NCBI RefSeq assembly: GCF_010468565.1
Contig: NZ_WUEG01000010.1
Coordinates: 1-64,000 of the forward strand
Direction: 5' to 3'
DNA length: 64,000 nucleotides
From: Allomuricauda sp. TY007
GTDB lineage: Bacteria > Bacteroidota > Bacteroidia > Flavobacteriales > Flavobacteriaceae
Both the position numbers and the translations under genes were made by a program. Of the stretch, positions 33,656 to 41,779 are shown in pieces (the stretch's first letter is position 1; each line of letters begins with the position of its first letter). Under the pieces are notes generated by a model. The model did no database searches. It was given only the letters and a program-made list of their open reading frames with translations, and was not told where the DNA came from.

Positions 33656-34237
33656 TTATTGGGTAGGAGGTAGGATTACCTTATCCACTACATGCACGAT
33701 TCCGTTTCCTGCAGTTATACTGGCCACTATTTTAGCTCCGCCTATATAGACTTCGTTGTCTTTTACTTCAACGGTTACATTTTGATCATTGGCCTGGCCG
33801 AATTTTTTGAAATTCATCAAAAATTCTTTGGAATAGTTCCCAGGGGTTACATGGTATTTAAGGATATTGGCCAGGGCATCTTTGTTTTCTGGCTTCAATA
33901 GGTCTTCCACAGTAACCTCGGGCAGTGCATCAAAAGCAGCATTTGTAGGAGCGAAAACCATCAGCGGACCAGCATTGACCAATACATTTTCCAATTTTGC
34001 CGCCTGTACGGCAGCAACGAGTGTGGTATGGTCAGGAGATTCCAATGCTATTTGCAGTACATTGGGCGTGGATTCGTCATCGGCTATAAAGGCTTGCCCT
34101 TTGTTGTTTTCCGAATTAATAATGGCCTCGTTTTGACTGGAGTCCGTTGTTTTGTTTTGAGACTTGTTTTTACAACTGCTGATAAGTGTGAACAGTGAAA
34201 ACAATCCCATCATACTGAGTTTAATGGACGATTTCAT
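33656..34237 (-). CDS. Fasciclin (FAS1) domain lipoprotein in the nos operon
   Basis: The 193-residue protein has an SPII signal (ISSC), a low-complexity linker and one FAS1 domain (about 60-192) with the H1 motif LMVFAPTNAAFDALP and the H2-like region YHVTPGNYSKE, ending GNGIVHVVDKVILPP. FAS1 domains mediate adhesion or protein contacts. It lies 26 bases before nosZ and 5 bases after the cytochrome gene, so it may hold NosZ or its electron donor near the membrane; that is inference. Confidence 0.85.
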   Translation of the reverse strand: MKSSIKLSMMGLFSLFTLISSCKNKSQNKTTDSSQNEAIINSENNKGQAFIADDESTPNVLQIALESPDHTTLVAAVQAAKLENVLVNAGPLMVFAPTNAAFDALPEVTVEDLLKPENKDALANILKYHVTPGNYSKEFLMNFKKFGQANDQNVTVEVKDNEVYIGGAKIVASITAGNGIVHVVDKVILPPTQ

Positions 34238-34242
34238 AACGT

Positions 34243-34755
34243 TTATTCTAAGGTTCTAAAATATTCAAGAACTGCCCTGGCCTGTTCCTCAGTCAATCCT
34301 TGGTTGGCCATGGGAGATCCGTTGAACTCTTGGAGAAGATCTTTTGCCAAGGGATCTTCTTTCACCATGTTCTCAGGGTTCAAGATCATGTTCATCACCC
34401 ATTCCGGGGTTCTTCTTTCCAATATTCCATTAGGAGCTGGTCCAATGAATTTTTTACCGATCCTGTGGCAGGCCAAGCACATTTGGTCATATACTTTTTT
34501 ACCGTTTTCCGCCATGGCTTGGTCAATTTCTGCCGATAATTCAACAGATGTAATGGGGCCAACCCCCTTTGTGGTCATGTCCACACGCTCAGAAGGTTTA
34601 ACCTCATCAGTGGTGTTGGTTTCTGCAGGTTGTTCTGTTTGAGCCTTTTTGCGTTGTACGCTAAAGCCTTCCTCTTTTTTTTCCTCTTTCTTTCCACCAC
34701 AACTAATCATAATAAGGGCGAAGAGCAGGGCCATACTTTTTACTATTGCTTTCAT
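34243..34755 (-). CDS. Lipoprotein mono-haem cytochrome c, likely electron donor to NosZ
   Basis: The 170-residue protein has an SPII signal (MISC), a Lys/Glu/Pro-rich linker (about 20-60) and a class I cytochrome c domain with CLACH (Cys93, Cys96, His97) and a probable axial Met149 in GSPMANQGL. It is the first gene of the nosZ operon. A tethered cytochrome c as electron donor fits clade II nos clusters. Confidence 0.88.
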   Translation of the reverse strand: MKAIVKSMALLFALIMISCGGKKEEKKEEGFSVQRKKAQTEQPAETNTTDEVKPSERVDMTTKGVGPITSVELSAEIDQAMAENGKKVYDQMCLACHRIGKKFIGPAPNGILERRTPEWVMNMILNPENMVKEDPLAKDLLQEFNGSPMANQGLTEEQARAVLEYFRTLE

Positions 34756-34780
34756 GTGATCAATGGTTAAAATTTCGTTT

Positions 34781-34824
34781 CAAAAGTATATAGAGGCATA
34801 GACCTATAACATGATATTAATCAT
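34781..34824 (-). promoter_or_regulatory. Promoter of the cytochrome c-nosZ operon with FNR/DNR-like box
   Basis: On the minus strand, TACTTTTG (34788-34781) matches TAnnTTTG. The palindrome ATGAT-N4-ATCAT (34811-34824) resembles the FNR/DNR site TTGAT-N4-ATCAA. Its centre is about 41 bases upstream of the expected transcription start, the class II activator position. Confidence 0.55.
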
Positions 34825-34829
34825 AAAAA

Positions 34830-34854
34830 GGATAAAAATATCTTTTAATCTTTG
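34830..34854 (+). promoter_or_regulatory. Candidate operator and -7 region of the second Rrf2 gene
   Basis: GATA-AAAA-TATC (34831-34842) is an inverted repeat with the same 4-base spacing as the GGACA-N4-TGTCC sites of the other Rrf2 gene. It is followed by AATCTTTG (34847-34854), a near match to TAnnTTTG, and then the gene start at 34871. Confidence 0.45.
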
Positions 34855-34870
34855 CTTAACATTTCAAGCC

Positions 34871-35302
34871 ATGCTTTCCAATTCATCCAAATATGCCATT
34901 AAGGGGGTGCTCTATTTAGCATTGAACTCCAATGAGTCCCATAAAATTATGGTCAGGGATATTTTTGAGGTAGTGCATGTGCCGGAAGCATACTTGGCCA
35001 AATTATTGCAAGAATTGTCCCGCCATGGAATTATTTCCTCAGTACGGGGGCCCAAGGGAGGTTTTTATTTGAGCGAGGATGACCGAAAGCGTACCTTAAT
35101 GGATATTGTAAGGGTAATCGATGGTGAAAAACGTGTGCACTCCTGCGTCATGGGTATGAGAAACTGTGATATGGACAATCCTTGCGTGCTTCATAAACTT
35201 GTAGGGGCCAATAAGTCTAAATTTATTAACGTTCTGGAAAATACGACCATTTTAGACTTGGTTGAAGGAAAACAAAATATTGAAGAATTTTTTCCATTAT
35301 AG
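34871..35302 (+). CDS. Rrf2-family regulator with three-Cys motif, divergent from nosZ operon
   Basis: The ATG at 34871 gives the normal family start MLSNSSKYAIKGVLYLAL; a longer frame from 34811 would run through the promoter. The 143-residue protein has the winged helix (AKLLQELSRHGIISSVRGPKGGF) and Cys92, Cys99 and Cys105 in the same C-x6-C-x5-C spacing as the regulator at 25404-25841, so the two are paralogues. It probably controls the divergent cytochrome-nosZ operon or itself in response to NO or redox state. Confidence 0.85.
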   Translation: MLSNSSKYAIKGVLYLALNSNESHKIMVRDIFEVVHVPEAYLAKLLQELSRHGIISSVRGPKGGFYLSEDDRKRTLMDIVRVIDGEKRVHSCVMGMRNCDMDNPCVLHKLVGANKSKFINVLENTTILDLVEGKQNIEEFFPL

Positions 35303-35312
35303 TCCAGAACTG

Positions 35313-35906
35313 TCAATAGTTAGGTTTCTTTTCTATTTTTTTGATTGTTCTAAAATCCTCCAGCGTGTTAATGTTCCATACTGACTTGGAGTGGGACTTG
35401 GGCAAATCAATGGTTTTTGTACGTAATGTTGCCAGTAGTTTTTGCAGGCCTAGCTTTTCCTCATCAATGGCTTCCTTAAAACAAGCTATGCTACTTTTTC
35501 TGTAGATACCGATCAATGGCATGGGTACATCTTCATGTTGTACGATAAAGCCATCATGCTTATCATCAATTCCATCAATCAAAATACCAATGGTTTCCTT
35601 GCTCAATAAAGGGGTGTCACAGGCAACAACTAGATTAAACTCGGTGTTTGAGTGGGTCAGACCGGTATAAATGCCACCTATGGGGCCAAGACAGGGAATC
35701 AGGTCAGCGTGCCTTGTTACGCCCAAACTATCCAATTTTTGATTGTTTGATATGATGAGGACATTTTCAGCACATTGTTTTACTGTTTCTAAAATATGGG
35801 AGATAAAAGGTTTGCCCTCAAGCATCAAAAAAGCCTTATCCTTGCCCATACGGGTACTTTTTCCACCCGCTAAAACAATACCCGTCAAATTTGAAGGATT
35901 CAGCAT
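35313..35906 (-). CDS. mobA: MobA-type molybdenum cofactor guanylyltransferase
   Basis: The 197-residue protein has the nucleotidyltransferase start GIVLAGGKSTRMGKDKA (about 10-26), PCLGPIGGIYTGL (near 70) and VVACDTPLL (near 92). MobA attaches GMP to molybdopterin, making the bis-MGD cofactor needed by the nitrate reductase encoded at 46418. Its start overlaps the end of the DUF7009 gene by 7 bases, placing it last in the nirBD operon. Confidence 0.87.
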   Translation of the reverse strand: MLNPSNLTGIVLAGGKSTRMGKDKAFLMLEGKPFISHILETVKQCAENVLIISNNQKLDSLGVTRHADLIPCLGPIGGIYTGLTHSNTEFNLVVACDTPLLSKETIGILIDGIDDKHDGFIVQHEDVPMPLIGIYRKSSIACFKEAIDEEKLGLQKLLATLRTKTIDLPKSHSKSVWNINTLEDFRTIKKIEKKPNY

Positions 35907-36277
35907 TCGGTAGTGCTACTTTTTGGGTTGGGATAATTGTCCGATTGGTCCTCGGTAGTGTTGTCCAAGCAAGCAAAATCCTTTTCAACCAATAACGAAA
36001 GCTGTTTTCCGTTGGGTAAATCCATTATGCCGCTAAAACCAACCTTATCCGAAATGTCCCATCCCGATTGTTTCTTATCGGCCAGGTACAGGGTAATGGT
36101 ATTTTCCTCAAAAGAGGCCTCTAGGCTATCAATGCCTTTCTTTGCTTTTAGCGCATAACTGAATACTCTATGACCAAAATCTGTGTTTTCCTTGAACATT
36201 CCTGTTTTGCAGAAGGTTTCCACTTCGGTCTTCGTCAATCTGTATCGTATCGAATTTCCTTTTATCCTAATCTTCAT
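35900..36277 (-). CDS. DUF7009-type small protein of the nitrite reductase operon
   Basis: The 125-residue cytoplasmic protein begins MKIRIKGNSIRYRLTKTEVE and ends with a Cys/His-poor acidic tail containing FACLDNTTEDQSDNYPN. I recognise it as the DUF7009 type (tentative). It overlaps both neighbours (kinase upstream by 11 bases, mobA downstream by 7), so its production is tied to nitrogen assimilation. No biochemical function is known to me. Confidence 0.65.
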   Translation of the reverse strand: MKIRIKGNSIRYRLTKTEVETFCKTGMFKENTDFGHRVFSYALKAKKGIDSLEASFEENTITLYLADKKQSGWDISDKVGFSGIMDLPNGKQLSLLVEKDFACLDNTTEDQSDNYPNPKSSTTEC

Positions 36278-38114
36278 ACGTTTCTTTTTTTGGCTTTTTG
36301 GTCTCGTTCAAATTGTAATTGATGGTAACACGTGTTCCTTCACCGGGGCTGGAATTGATGAACAATCTGCCGTTTATGTAACTGATCCGCTCCCTCATAA
36401 AAAACACGCCCATTCCGCCTTCACTGTTGTTTTTTGGAGGACGCTCCAAAACAGTCGGGTCAAAACCTTTGCCATCATCGTCTATCACCACGCTCAACAA
36501 ATTGTCCGTATGGTTTATGGAAACCAAAATATAATTGGCATCCGCATATTTAATGGCATTGTTCACGGCTTCTTGTGTAACCCTGTAAATATTGGTTTCC
36601 GCCAACGAATCAAAACGGATGTTCTGTTCTGCCTTGTTTTCGAACAAAATGTTCTTTCCTGTTAATTTACTCAATTCCGAAGTCATTTTTTGCAATGCGG
36701 GAAAAATACCGTGGTCGCCCAATTCGGGAGGAGTAAGATTAAAGGTGGCGGTGCGCACCCCTTTGATTAAATCGGAAGTAAGCTCTTTTAGGTAAGCTAT
36801 TTTTTCTTTTGTGCGCTCCTTTTGGTCCAAGTTGATGGATTCAATATTGAACCGTAGGGCCGTAAGCATTTGCCCTATCCCATCATGAATGTCCTTGGCA
36901 ATACGTTTTCGTTCCTCTTCCTGACCCTCCACGATAAGACTGGCCTGCAATTGTTTCTGGCGCATGCGATCTTCATAATTTTGAAGTGTAAGTTGTTCCA
37001 CCTTTTCTTGGTTGTTCTTGCGCTCCGTTATATCTGAACATAACAGCAAAACACTTTGTTTTAGGCTTGTTTGGTGCATGGGAACAATGGACATGTCCAA
37101 CCACAATTTGTTGCCCGCTTTGGTCTTAATTTCAATTTCCTCCGTTCTGATGCTCTTCCGTGGTTTGGTCAAAATTTCGGCCAGATATTGCCGTTGCCCT
37201 TGGTCGGTGGTCAATATTTCGGAAAGATGGGTATTGGGGGGGATGTTGGATTCCTCCAGAAGGGTCAGGAATTTTTTGCTGATAAAGACGACCGTTCCAT
37301 CATTACGGGCACTGGCAAATAGTGCGGCGTTGTCAATAACAAAGTTGAGTTCCTTAAGTTCTTGGAGGGATTTTTCTTTCTCTTGGAATATTTTCTTGAT
37401 CTCTTGGGCGTCCTGTTCCGATTGTAACCTGCTTTTTACCAATTTCTGAATGGTTTCCTTTATCTGAATGGATAATGGCCTGAAGATGAAAAGTACTTCC
37501 AAAATCAGAATCAATAGCGAAAATGCGAGTAATAGATATTCTTTGAGTTTCAGTCGTTGCAGGCGTTCCTTACTGATGGCATCATACTCATTGACGATGG
37601 CGTCCATTTTTTCTAGGAAAGGAGCTTCATTGGCCAATAAAATATCCATTTGTTGCTGATGGGAACCACTGCCACCTTGTTTCAATATAGCTTTTACCGC
37701 ATTTACCATGGCGTTGTGGTGTGGGGAAAGTCCCTCAAAATGTTTTAAGATAGATGGGTTTTCCTCTTTGGGCAGGCCAATACTGTCATTCCCGTTTTGA
37801 AGTCCTTCATGGGAAGTCTTCCAAATAAAAAGGGTGTTTTCCAATCTTTCCAAAAGTTCCCCGTGCTCATTTTTGTCAAGGTTTCCACTTTGCAGTAAAA
37901 GGGCTTCTTTGACCAATTTTTGACTGTAGGCACGTTGTCTGCCCGCTACATTGATTACGCGGGAGTCGTTTAATTGGGAGTTGAGGTGCTGTTGTATCAA
38001 AATTTGGGCAACAATAATGGTTATGGCTATGGCCGATAGGGCCAGTAGATACCACTTGCGGATTCTCAAAAAGGTTGAGACGTCCAATGTTTGTTGCTGT
38101 TTGTTACTTTTCAT
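36267..38114 (-). CDS. NarX-like sensor histidine kinase with PilJ-type nitrate-sensing domain and PAS
   Basis: The 615-residue protein has a membrane helix (about 20-40), a periplasmic four-helix sensor (about 42-190) with the P-box-like VINVAGRQRAYSQKL (53-67), a second helix (about 197-216), a coiled region, a PAS domain (about 260-375), a HisKA_3 dimerisation domain with RIAKDIHDGIGQML (His site) and a HATPase_c domain with TQEAVNNAIKYA, DDDGKGF and GGMGVFFMRERI. The INxAGRQRxxSQ motif is shared by NarX/NarQ and PilJ-N nitrate sensors. It lies in the nirBD operon; the NarL-type partner is at 45600. The HisKA_3 class pairs with NarL-type regulators. Confidence 0.85.
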   Translation of the reverse strand: MKSNKQQQTLDVSTFLRIRKWYLLALSAIAITIIVAQILIQQHLNSQLNDSRVINVAGRQRAYSQKLVKEALLLQSGNLDKNEHGELLERLENTLFIWKTSHEGLQNGNDSIGLPKEENPSILKHFEGLSPHHNAMVNAVKAILKQGGSGSHQQQMDILLANEAPFLEKMDAIVNEYDAISKERLQRLKLKEYLLLAFSLLILILEVLFIFRPLSIQIKETIQKLVKSRLQSEQDAQEIKKIFQEKEKSLQELKELNFVIDNAALFASARNDGTVVFISKKFLTLLEESNIPPNTHLSEILTTDQGQRQYLAEILTKPRKSIRTEEIEIKTKAGNKLWLDMSIVPMHQTSLKQSVLLLCSDITERKNNQEKVEQLTLQNYEDRMRQKQLQASLIVEGQEEERKRIAKDIHDGIGQMLTALRFNIESINLDQKERTKEKIAYLKELTSDLIKGVRTATFNLTPPELGDHGIFPALQKMTSELSKLTGKNILFENKAEQNIRFDSLAETNIYRVTQEAVNNAIKYADANYILVSINHTDNLLSVVIDDDGKGFDPTVLERPPKNNSEGGMGVFFMRERISYINGRLFINSSPGEGTRVTINYNLNETKKPKKETYED

Positions 38115-38140
38115 TGATTTTTTTAAACCCAGGTAGGGTG

Positions 38141-38728
38141 TTAATTAAGGGCTTTGGTGACCAATTCCTTCCCTCTCTCCGAAAAAGATATGGACAAAGC
38201 GGCCTTATGTCCTTTTGGGGACATCTTTTTCCAGGTTTTTTGTAAAATGGAGACGATTTTATCGTCATCGTGCTTGACCAGAAAAGGTTCGTAATAATAC
38301 TTTAAAAAAACCAGGCAAATAACATCTTCCAGGGTTTGGGTCTCCTCATCTTTTTTCAATTGTTTTTTGAGAAGTAAAAAAGCAACCCTGTCAATGGTTT
38401 CATCATCGTATCCCACTTCTTTTAATATGGACTTGGATTTTTCGGCATGGAACTTTTTGAGCTCTTGCCTCCATTTTAGGTAGCCAACGCGGTTCATTTC
38501 GTAGGATTCCCTCGGGATTTCCCAACGGCAGATGTGCTGGCAGCGTGCCGTTAACTGAAGGGCCTCCGAAGCATCGGGTTCAAATTCATTCAGAGTATCC
38601 GTCATACGCTGTGCATATAAAAGCTCTTTTGGGTATGCTGTCCCTTCAAAATTTTCCTTGTTGGGGTCTTGTGTATTGGCCTCATCAAATAGCTTGAATG
38701 CTTCCAAAAGTTTTTTGGATTTGCCCAT
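38141..38728 (-). CDS. DUF4202-type protein
   Basis: The 195-residue protein shows the DUF4202 pattern: FDEANTQDPN, YPKELLYAQRMT, DASEALQLTARCQHICRWEIPRESY (near 53-80), RVGYLKWR and FHAEKSKSIL. The conserved His/Arg set suggests an HD-like metal or nucleotide site but no activity is established. It is often seen next to nitrite reductase or siroheme genes. Here it lies between nirD and the kinase in one operon. Confidence 0.8.
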   Translation of the reverse strand: MGKSKKLLEAFKLFDEANTQDPNKENFEGTAYPKELLYAQRMTDTLNEFEPDASEALQLTARCQHICRWEIPRESYEMNRVGYLKWRQELKKFHAEKSKSILKEVGYDDETIDRVAFLLLKKQLKKDEETQTLEDVICLVFLKYYYEPFLVKHDDDKIVSILQKTWKKMSPKGHKAALSISFSERGKELVTKALN

Positions 38729-38748
38729 ATCTAGTGGTTTTCTTAAAA

Positions 38749-39126
38749 CTATTCAGAAAAACCAATATACACAAAGCCATTTTCAACTTTTATGGGGAAA
38801 GTGGCAATCGAAGGCAGATCACCGTTGAGGTTTTCCCCCGTTTCCAAAGAAAATGTTTTTTTGTGCATGGGGCAGGCCACTTTGGCAATACCTTCGGAAT
38901 CTCCTATCATGCCCCGTGAAAGTACCATTTCCATTTTATGGGGACACAAGTTTTGACAGGCATACCATTTTTGTTTTCGTTTAAAATGGTACACGGCAAT
39001 TTGCTTGTCCTTGTATTTGATGCATGCCCCGCCATTTTCTGGTATGTCTTGCTCATGGCAGGCTTTGAACCAAACCGTTACCTTGTCCAAGGCAACGGGA
39101 GCGTATTGGTGAAATAATGTTTCCAT
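38749..39126 (-). CDS. nirD: Nitrite reductase small subunit, Rieske type
   Basis: The start at 39126 lies 11 bases past the nirB stop and follows an A-rich spacer; an in-frame ATG at 39150 would overlap nirB by 13 bases. The 125-residue protein has Rieske ligands, C-x-H in QNLCPHKMEM and C-x2-H in ACPMHKKTF, so it should carry a [2Fe-2S] cluster, unlike the cluster-less E. coli NirD. With NirB it reduces nitrite to ammonium with NAD(P)H. Confidence 0.88.
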   Translation of the reverse strand: METLFHQYAPVALDKVTVWFKACHEQDIPENGGACIKYKDKQIAVYHFKRKQKWYACQNLCPHKMEMVLSRGMIGDSEGIAKVACPMHKKTFSLETGENLNGDLPSIATFPIKVENGFVYIGFSE

Positions 39127-39137
39127 GTTATTGGTGT

Positions 39138-41663
39138 TTAGTTGGTCCATGGTTGTGGCATTTTCTGCTCTCTCATAGGAACAAAAACCAAGTTGTCGTC
39201 TTTATCATCAGTATTCACAAAGTGCTTGAAACGCTTTCCGATTTCTTCATTTTCCACAGCTTGCTTCCACTCACATTCATACTTGTCCACAAGGCCCTGC
39301 ATATCAGTTTCGAGTTCTTCGGCAATGTTCAAGCTGTCTTCGATTACTACCTTTTTGAGCTGTTCAATGCCGCCTTCCAGTTTTTCAAGCCATGCTGCAG
39401 TACGCATCAATGGAGCAGCTGTTCGGATGTAGTACATTAAAAAGCGATCCAGGTATTTTATGACGGTTTCGTTATCAATTTGTTCTGCCAACAATTGTGC
39501 GTGTTTTGGTGTGGCTCCTCCATTTCCACATACATAAAGGTTCCAACCGCCTTCTACCGCGATTACCCCAAAATCCTTGCCGCGGGCCTCCGCGCATTCG
39601 CGAATGCATCCCGATACGCCGCCCTTTAGTTTGTGGGGCGATCGGATTCCTTTGTATCGTTCTTCCAGTGCTATGGCAAAACTTACACTTTCGTCCATAC
39701 CGTATCGGCACCAAGTGGAGCCCACGCAGCTTTTTACTGTACGTAAGGACTTGCCATAGGCGTGACCACTTTCAAAACCTGCAGCAATGAGTTTTTTCCA
39801 GATGGCGGGAAGATCGTTCAGCTCGGCACCGAATAAATCAATGCGCTGTCCCCCGGTAATTTTGGTGTACAGATTAAATTCCTTGGCCACTTCCCCAATA
39901 ACGATCAATTTTTCCGGGGTGATTTCTCCTCCGGGTATCCGTGGTACGACCGAATAGGAGCCATTCCGTTGGATGTTGGCCAAAAAACGATCGTTGGAGT
40001 CCTGTATCACATCTTCCTTGTTGGCCGTGTCATTATAAATGGTGGCAAAAATGGAGGCAAGAGCAGGTTTGCACACTTCACACCCATCGCCCTGTCCACA
40101 TTTGTCGAGGGCTTCATCATAACTTGTGATGCCCTTTACCTTGATAATGCCGTAGAGTTCTTGCCGGGTATATTCAAAATGTTCGCAAATAACATCTTTT
40201 ACCTCTTTCCCCATGGATTTAAGGGTCTCATTGACCAGTTCCACCACCATGGGCTTGCACCCTCCACAGCCTGTGGCGGCCTTGGTACAGCTTATAATAT
40301 CTTTGAGGGAATCGGATTCGCCATTTAACAGGGACGAGCAAATATTTCCTTTGGAAACACTTTCACAGGAGCATATTTGAGCTGTATCGGGCAAATCCAT
40401 GGCACTGCCAAAGGCGGACCCTTCCTCGCCACGAGCTCCCACAATCAATTCTTCCGCATTATCGGGCAAGGCCATTCCATTAAGGTACATTTGGTGCAAT
40501 ATGTTGTAATCTGCTGCATCCCCTACAAGAATTCCTCCCAGTAGCGTTTTTCCGTCGTGGCTTACATTGATTCTTTTGTACAGGAACTTGGTCTTATTTT
40601 CAAAAATGATGGACAAACCTTTATCCGCAGGCATATATGGAGTGCCAAAACTCGCCACGTCCACGCCCATTAGTTTAAGTTTGGTGGACATATCAATATC
40701 TTCCGGCATAGTCACTTCTTGGTTACCCAAAATTTGGTTTACGGCCACATCGGCCATTTCGTACCCGGGGGCCACAAGACCATATATCATCTGATTGTAA
40801 AGGGCTACCTCACCAATGGCAAAAATGTCCTTAGCGGATGTTTGCATCTTGTTGTTGACAACTATTCCGCCACGAGTACCCATGTCAAGCCCACAGGTTT
40901 TACCTAGTTCATCCCTAGGGCGTATTCCGGCCGAGATAATGAGCATATCCACATCCAATCGGTCATCTTCCCCAAATTCCATTCCCTCAATGACCCGGTC
41001 TCCCAAAATTTGGTTGGTTACCTTGCTTAAATGAATCTGTATCCCCATGGATTCCAATTTCAGCTGAAGGACGTTACTGCTTCGCGTGTCCAATTGCCTG
41101 GGCATGAGTTTTGGGGCGAATTCCACTACATGAGGTTCCAAACCCATATCCAAGACCGCTTTCCCAGCTTCAAGACCTAAAAGGCCACCTCCAAGGATGG
41201 CTGCCCTTCCATTGGGTTTGATGGCTTTGATTTGTGAGGCATAAGCCAGCATATCTTCCAAATCTTCTATAGTACGGTAAACGAAGACACCTTCCTTTTC
41301 AACACCGGAAATGGGAGGTACAAAAGGTACAGAGCCCGTAGCCAGTACTAAATAATCGTATGTATAGGAATGGCCCGTAGCTGTATGGATTTCCTTATTC
41401 TCTTTTTTAATATCTGTGACCCGCTGTCCTGTAATAAGTTCTATACCATTGTCGCTGTACCAAGAAGCAGGTGCGAGTTCTAGGGCCTTTGCATTTTGAT
41501 TTTCAAAATATTCACTGAGATGCACCCTGTCATATGCAGGTCTGGGTTCTTCCCCAAATACCAAAAGTTTATATCCATTATTGGAGGATGATGCGATAAA
41601 TTTTTCACAAAACTTATATCCGACCATCCCATTTCCCACTACAATTACAGTTTTCATATCCAT
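39138..41663 (-). CDS. nirB: NAD(P)H-dependent assimilatory nitrite reductase, large subunit
   Basis: The 841-residue protein has an FAD/NAD(P)H oxidoreductase domain (about 1-400, TVIVVGNGMVGYKF, AAILGGGLLGLEAG), a BFD-like [2Fe-2S] region (about 427-480 with CSCE and GCGGCKP) and a second one (CGQGDGCEVCKP near 530), then nitrite/sulfite reductase half-domains with the siroheme-[4Fe-4S] motifs SCVGSTWC (C-x5-C) and SGCIRECAEA (C-x3-C). It makes ammonium from nitrite in the cytoplasm. Its promoter carries the TACGTA boxes shared with narK. A second possible start is at 41657. Confidence 0.96.
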   Translation of the reverse strand: MDMKTVIVVGNGMVGYKFCEKFIASSSNNGYKLLVFGEEPRPAYDRVHLSEYFENQNAKALELAPASWYSDNGIELITGQRVTDIKKENKEIHTATGHSYTYDYLVLATGSVPFVPPISGVEKEGVFVYRTIEDLEDMLAYASQIKAIKPNGRAAILGGGLLGLEAGKAVLDMGLEPHVVEFAPKLMPRQLDTRSSNVLQLKLESMGIQIHLSKVTNQILGDRVIEGMEFGEDDRLDVDMLIISAGIRPRDELGKTCGLDMGTRGGIVVNNKMQTSAKDIFAIGEVALYNQMIYGLVAPGYEMADVAVNQILGNQEVTMPEDIDMSTKLKLMGVDVASFGTPYMPADKGLSIIFENKTKFLYKRINVSHDGKTLLGGILVGDAADYNILHQMYLNGMALPDNAEELIVGARGEEGSAFGSAMDLPDTAQICSCESVSKGNICSSLLNGESDSLKDIISCTKAATGCGGCKPMVVELVNETLKSMGKEVKDVICEHFEYTRQELYGIIKVKGITSYDEALDKCGQGDGCEVCKPALASIFATIYNDTANKEDVIQDSNDRFLANIQRNGSYSVVPRIPGGEITPEKLIVIGEVAKEFNLYTKITGGQRIDLFGAELNDLPAIWKKLIAAGFESGHAYGKSLRTVKSCVGSTWCRYGMDESVSFAIALEERYKGIRSPHKLKGGVSGCIRECAEARGKDFGVIAVEGGWNLYVCGNGGATPKHAQLLAEQIDNETVIKYLDRFLMYYIRTAAPLMRTAAWLEKLEGGIEQLKKVVIEDSLNIAEELETDMQGLVDKYECEWKQAVENEEIGKRFKHFVNTDDKDDNLVFVPMREQKMPQPWTN

Positions 41664-41682
41664 ATGATTTTGAAATACGAAT

Positions 41683-41737
41683 CAAAACTAAGTATAATTA
41701 CGTATATTATTGATGTTTTTTTAAAAATAAATACGTA
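41683..41737 (-). promoter_or_regulatory. nirB promoter with NarL-like heptamer boxes
   Basis: On the minus strand, TAGTTTTG (41690-41683) is the -7 element. A 7-2-7 box TACGTAA-TT-ATACTTA covers 41704-41689, and a further AATACGTATTTATT element begins at 41739 (TACGTA at 41732-41737). TACGTA repeats are 33 bases apart. The distal element also lies in front of the divergent siroheme gene. Confidence 0.65.
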
Positions 41738-41779
41738 TTCTTGTTGAGGGATTCATAAAAATCAAAACAAATATTTACA

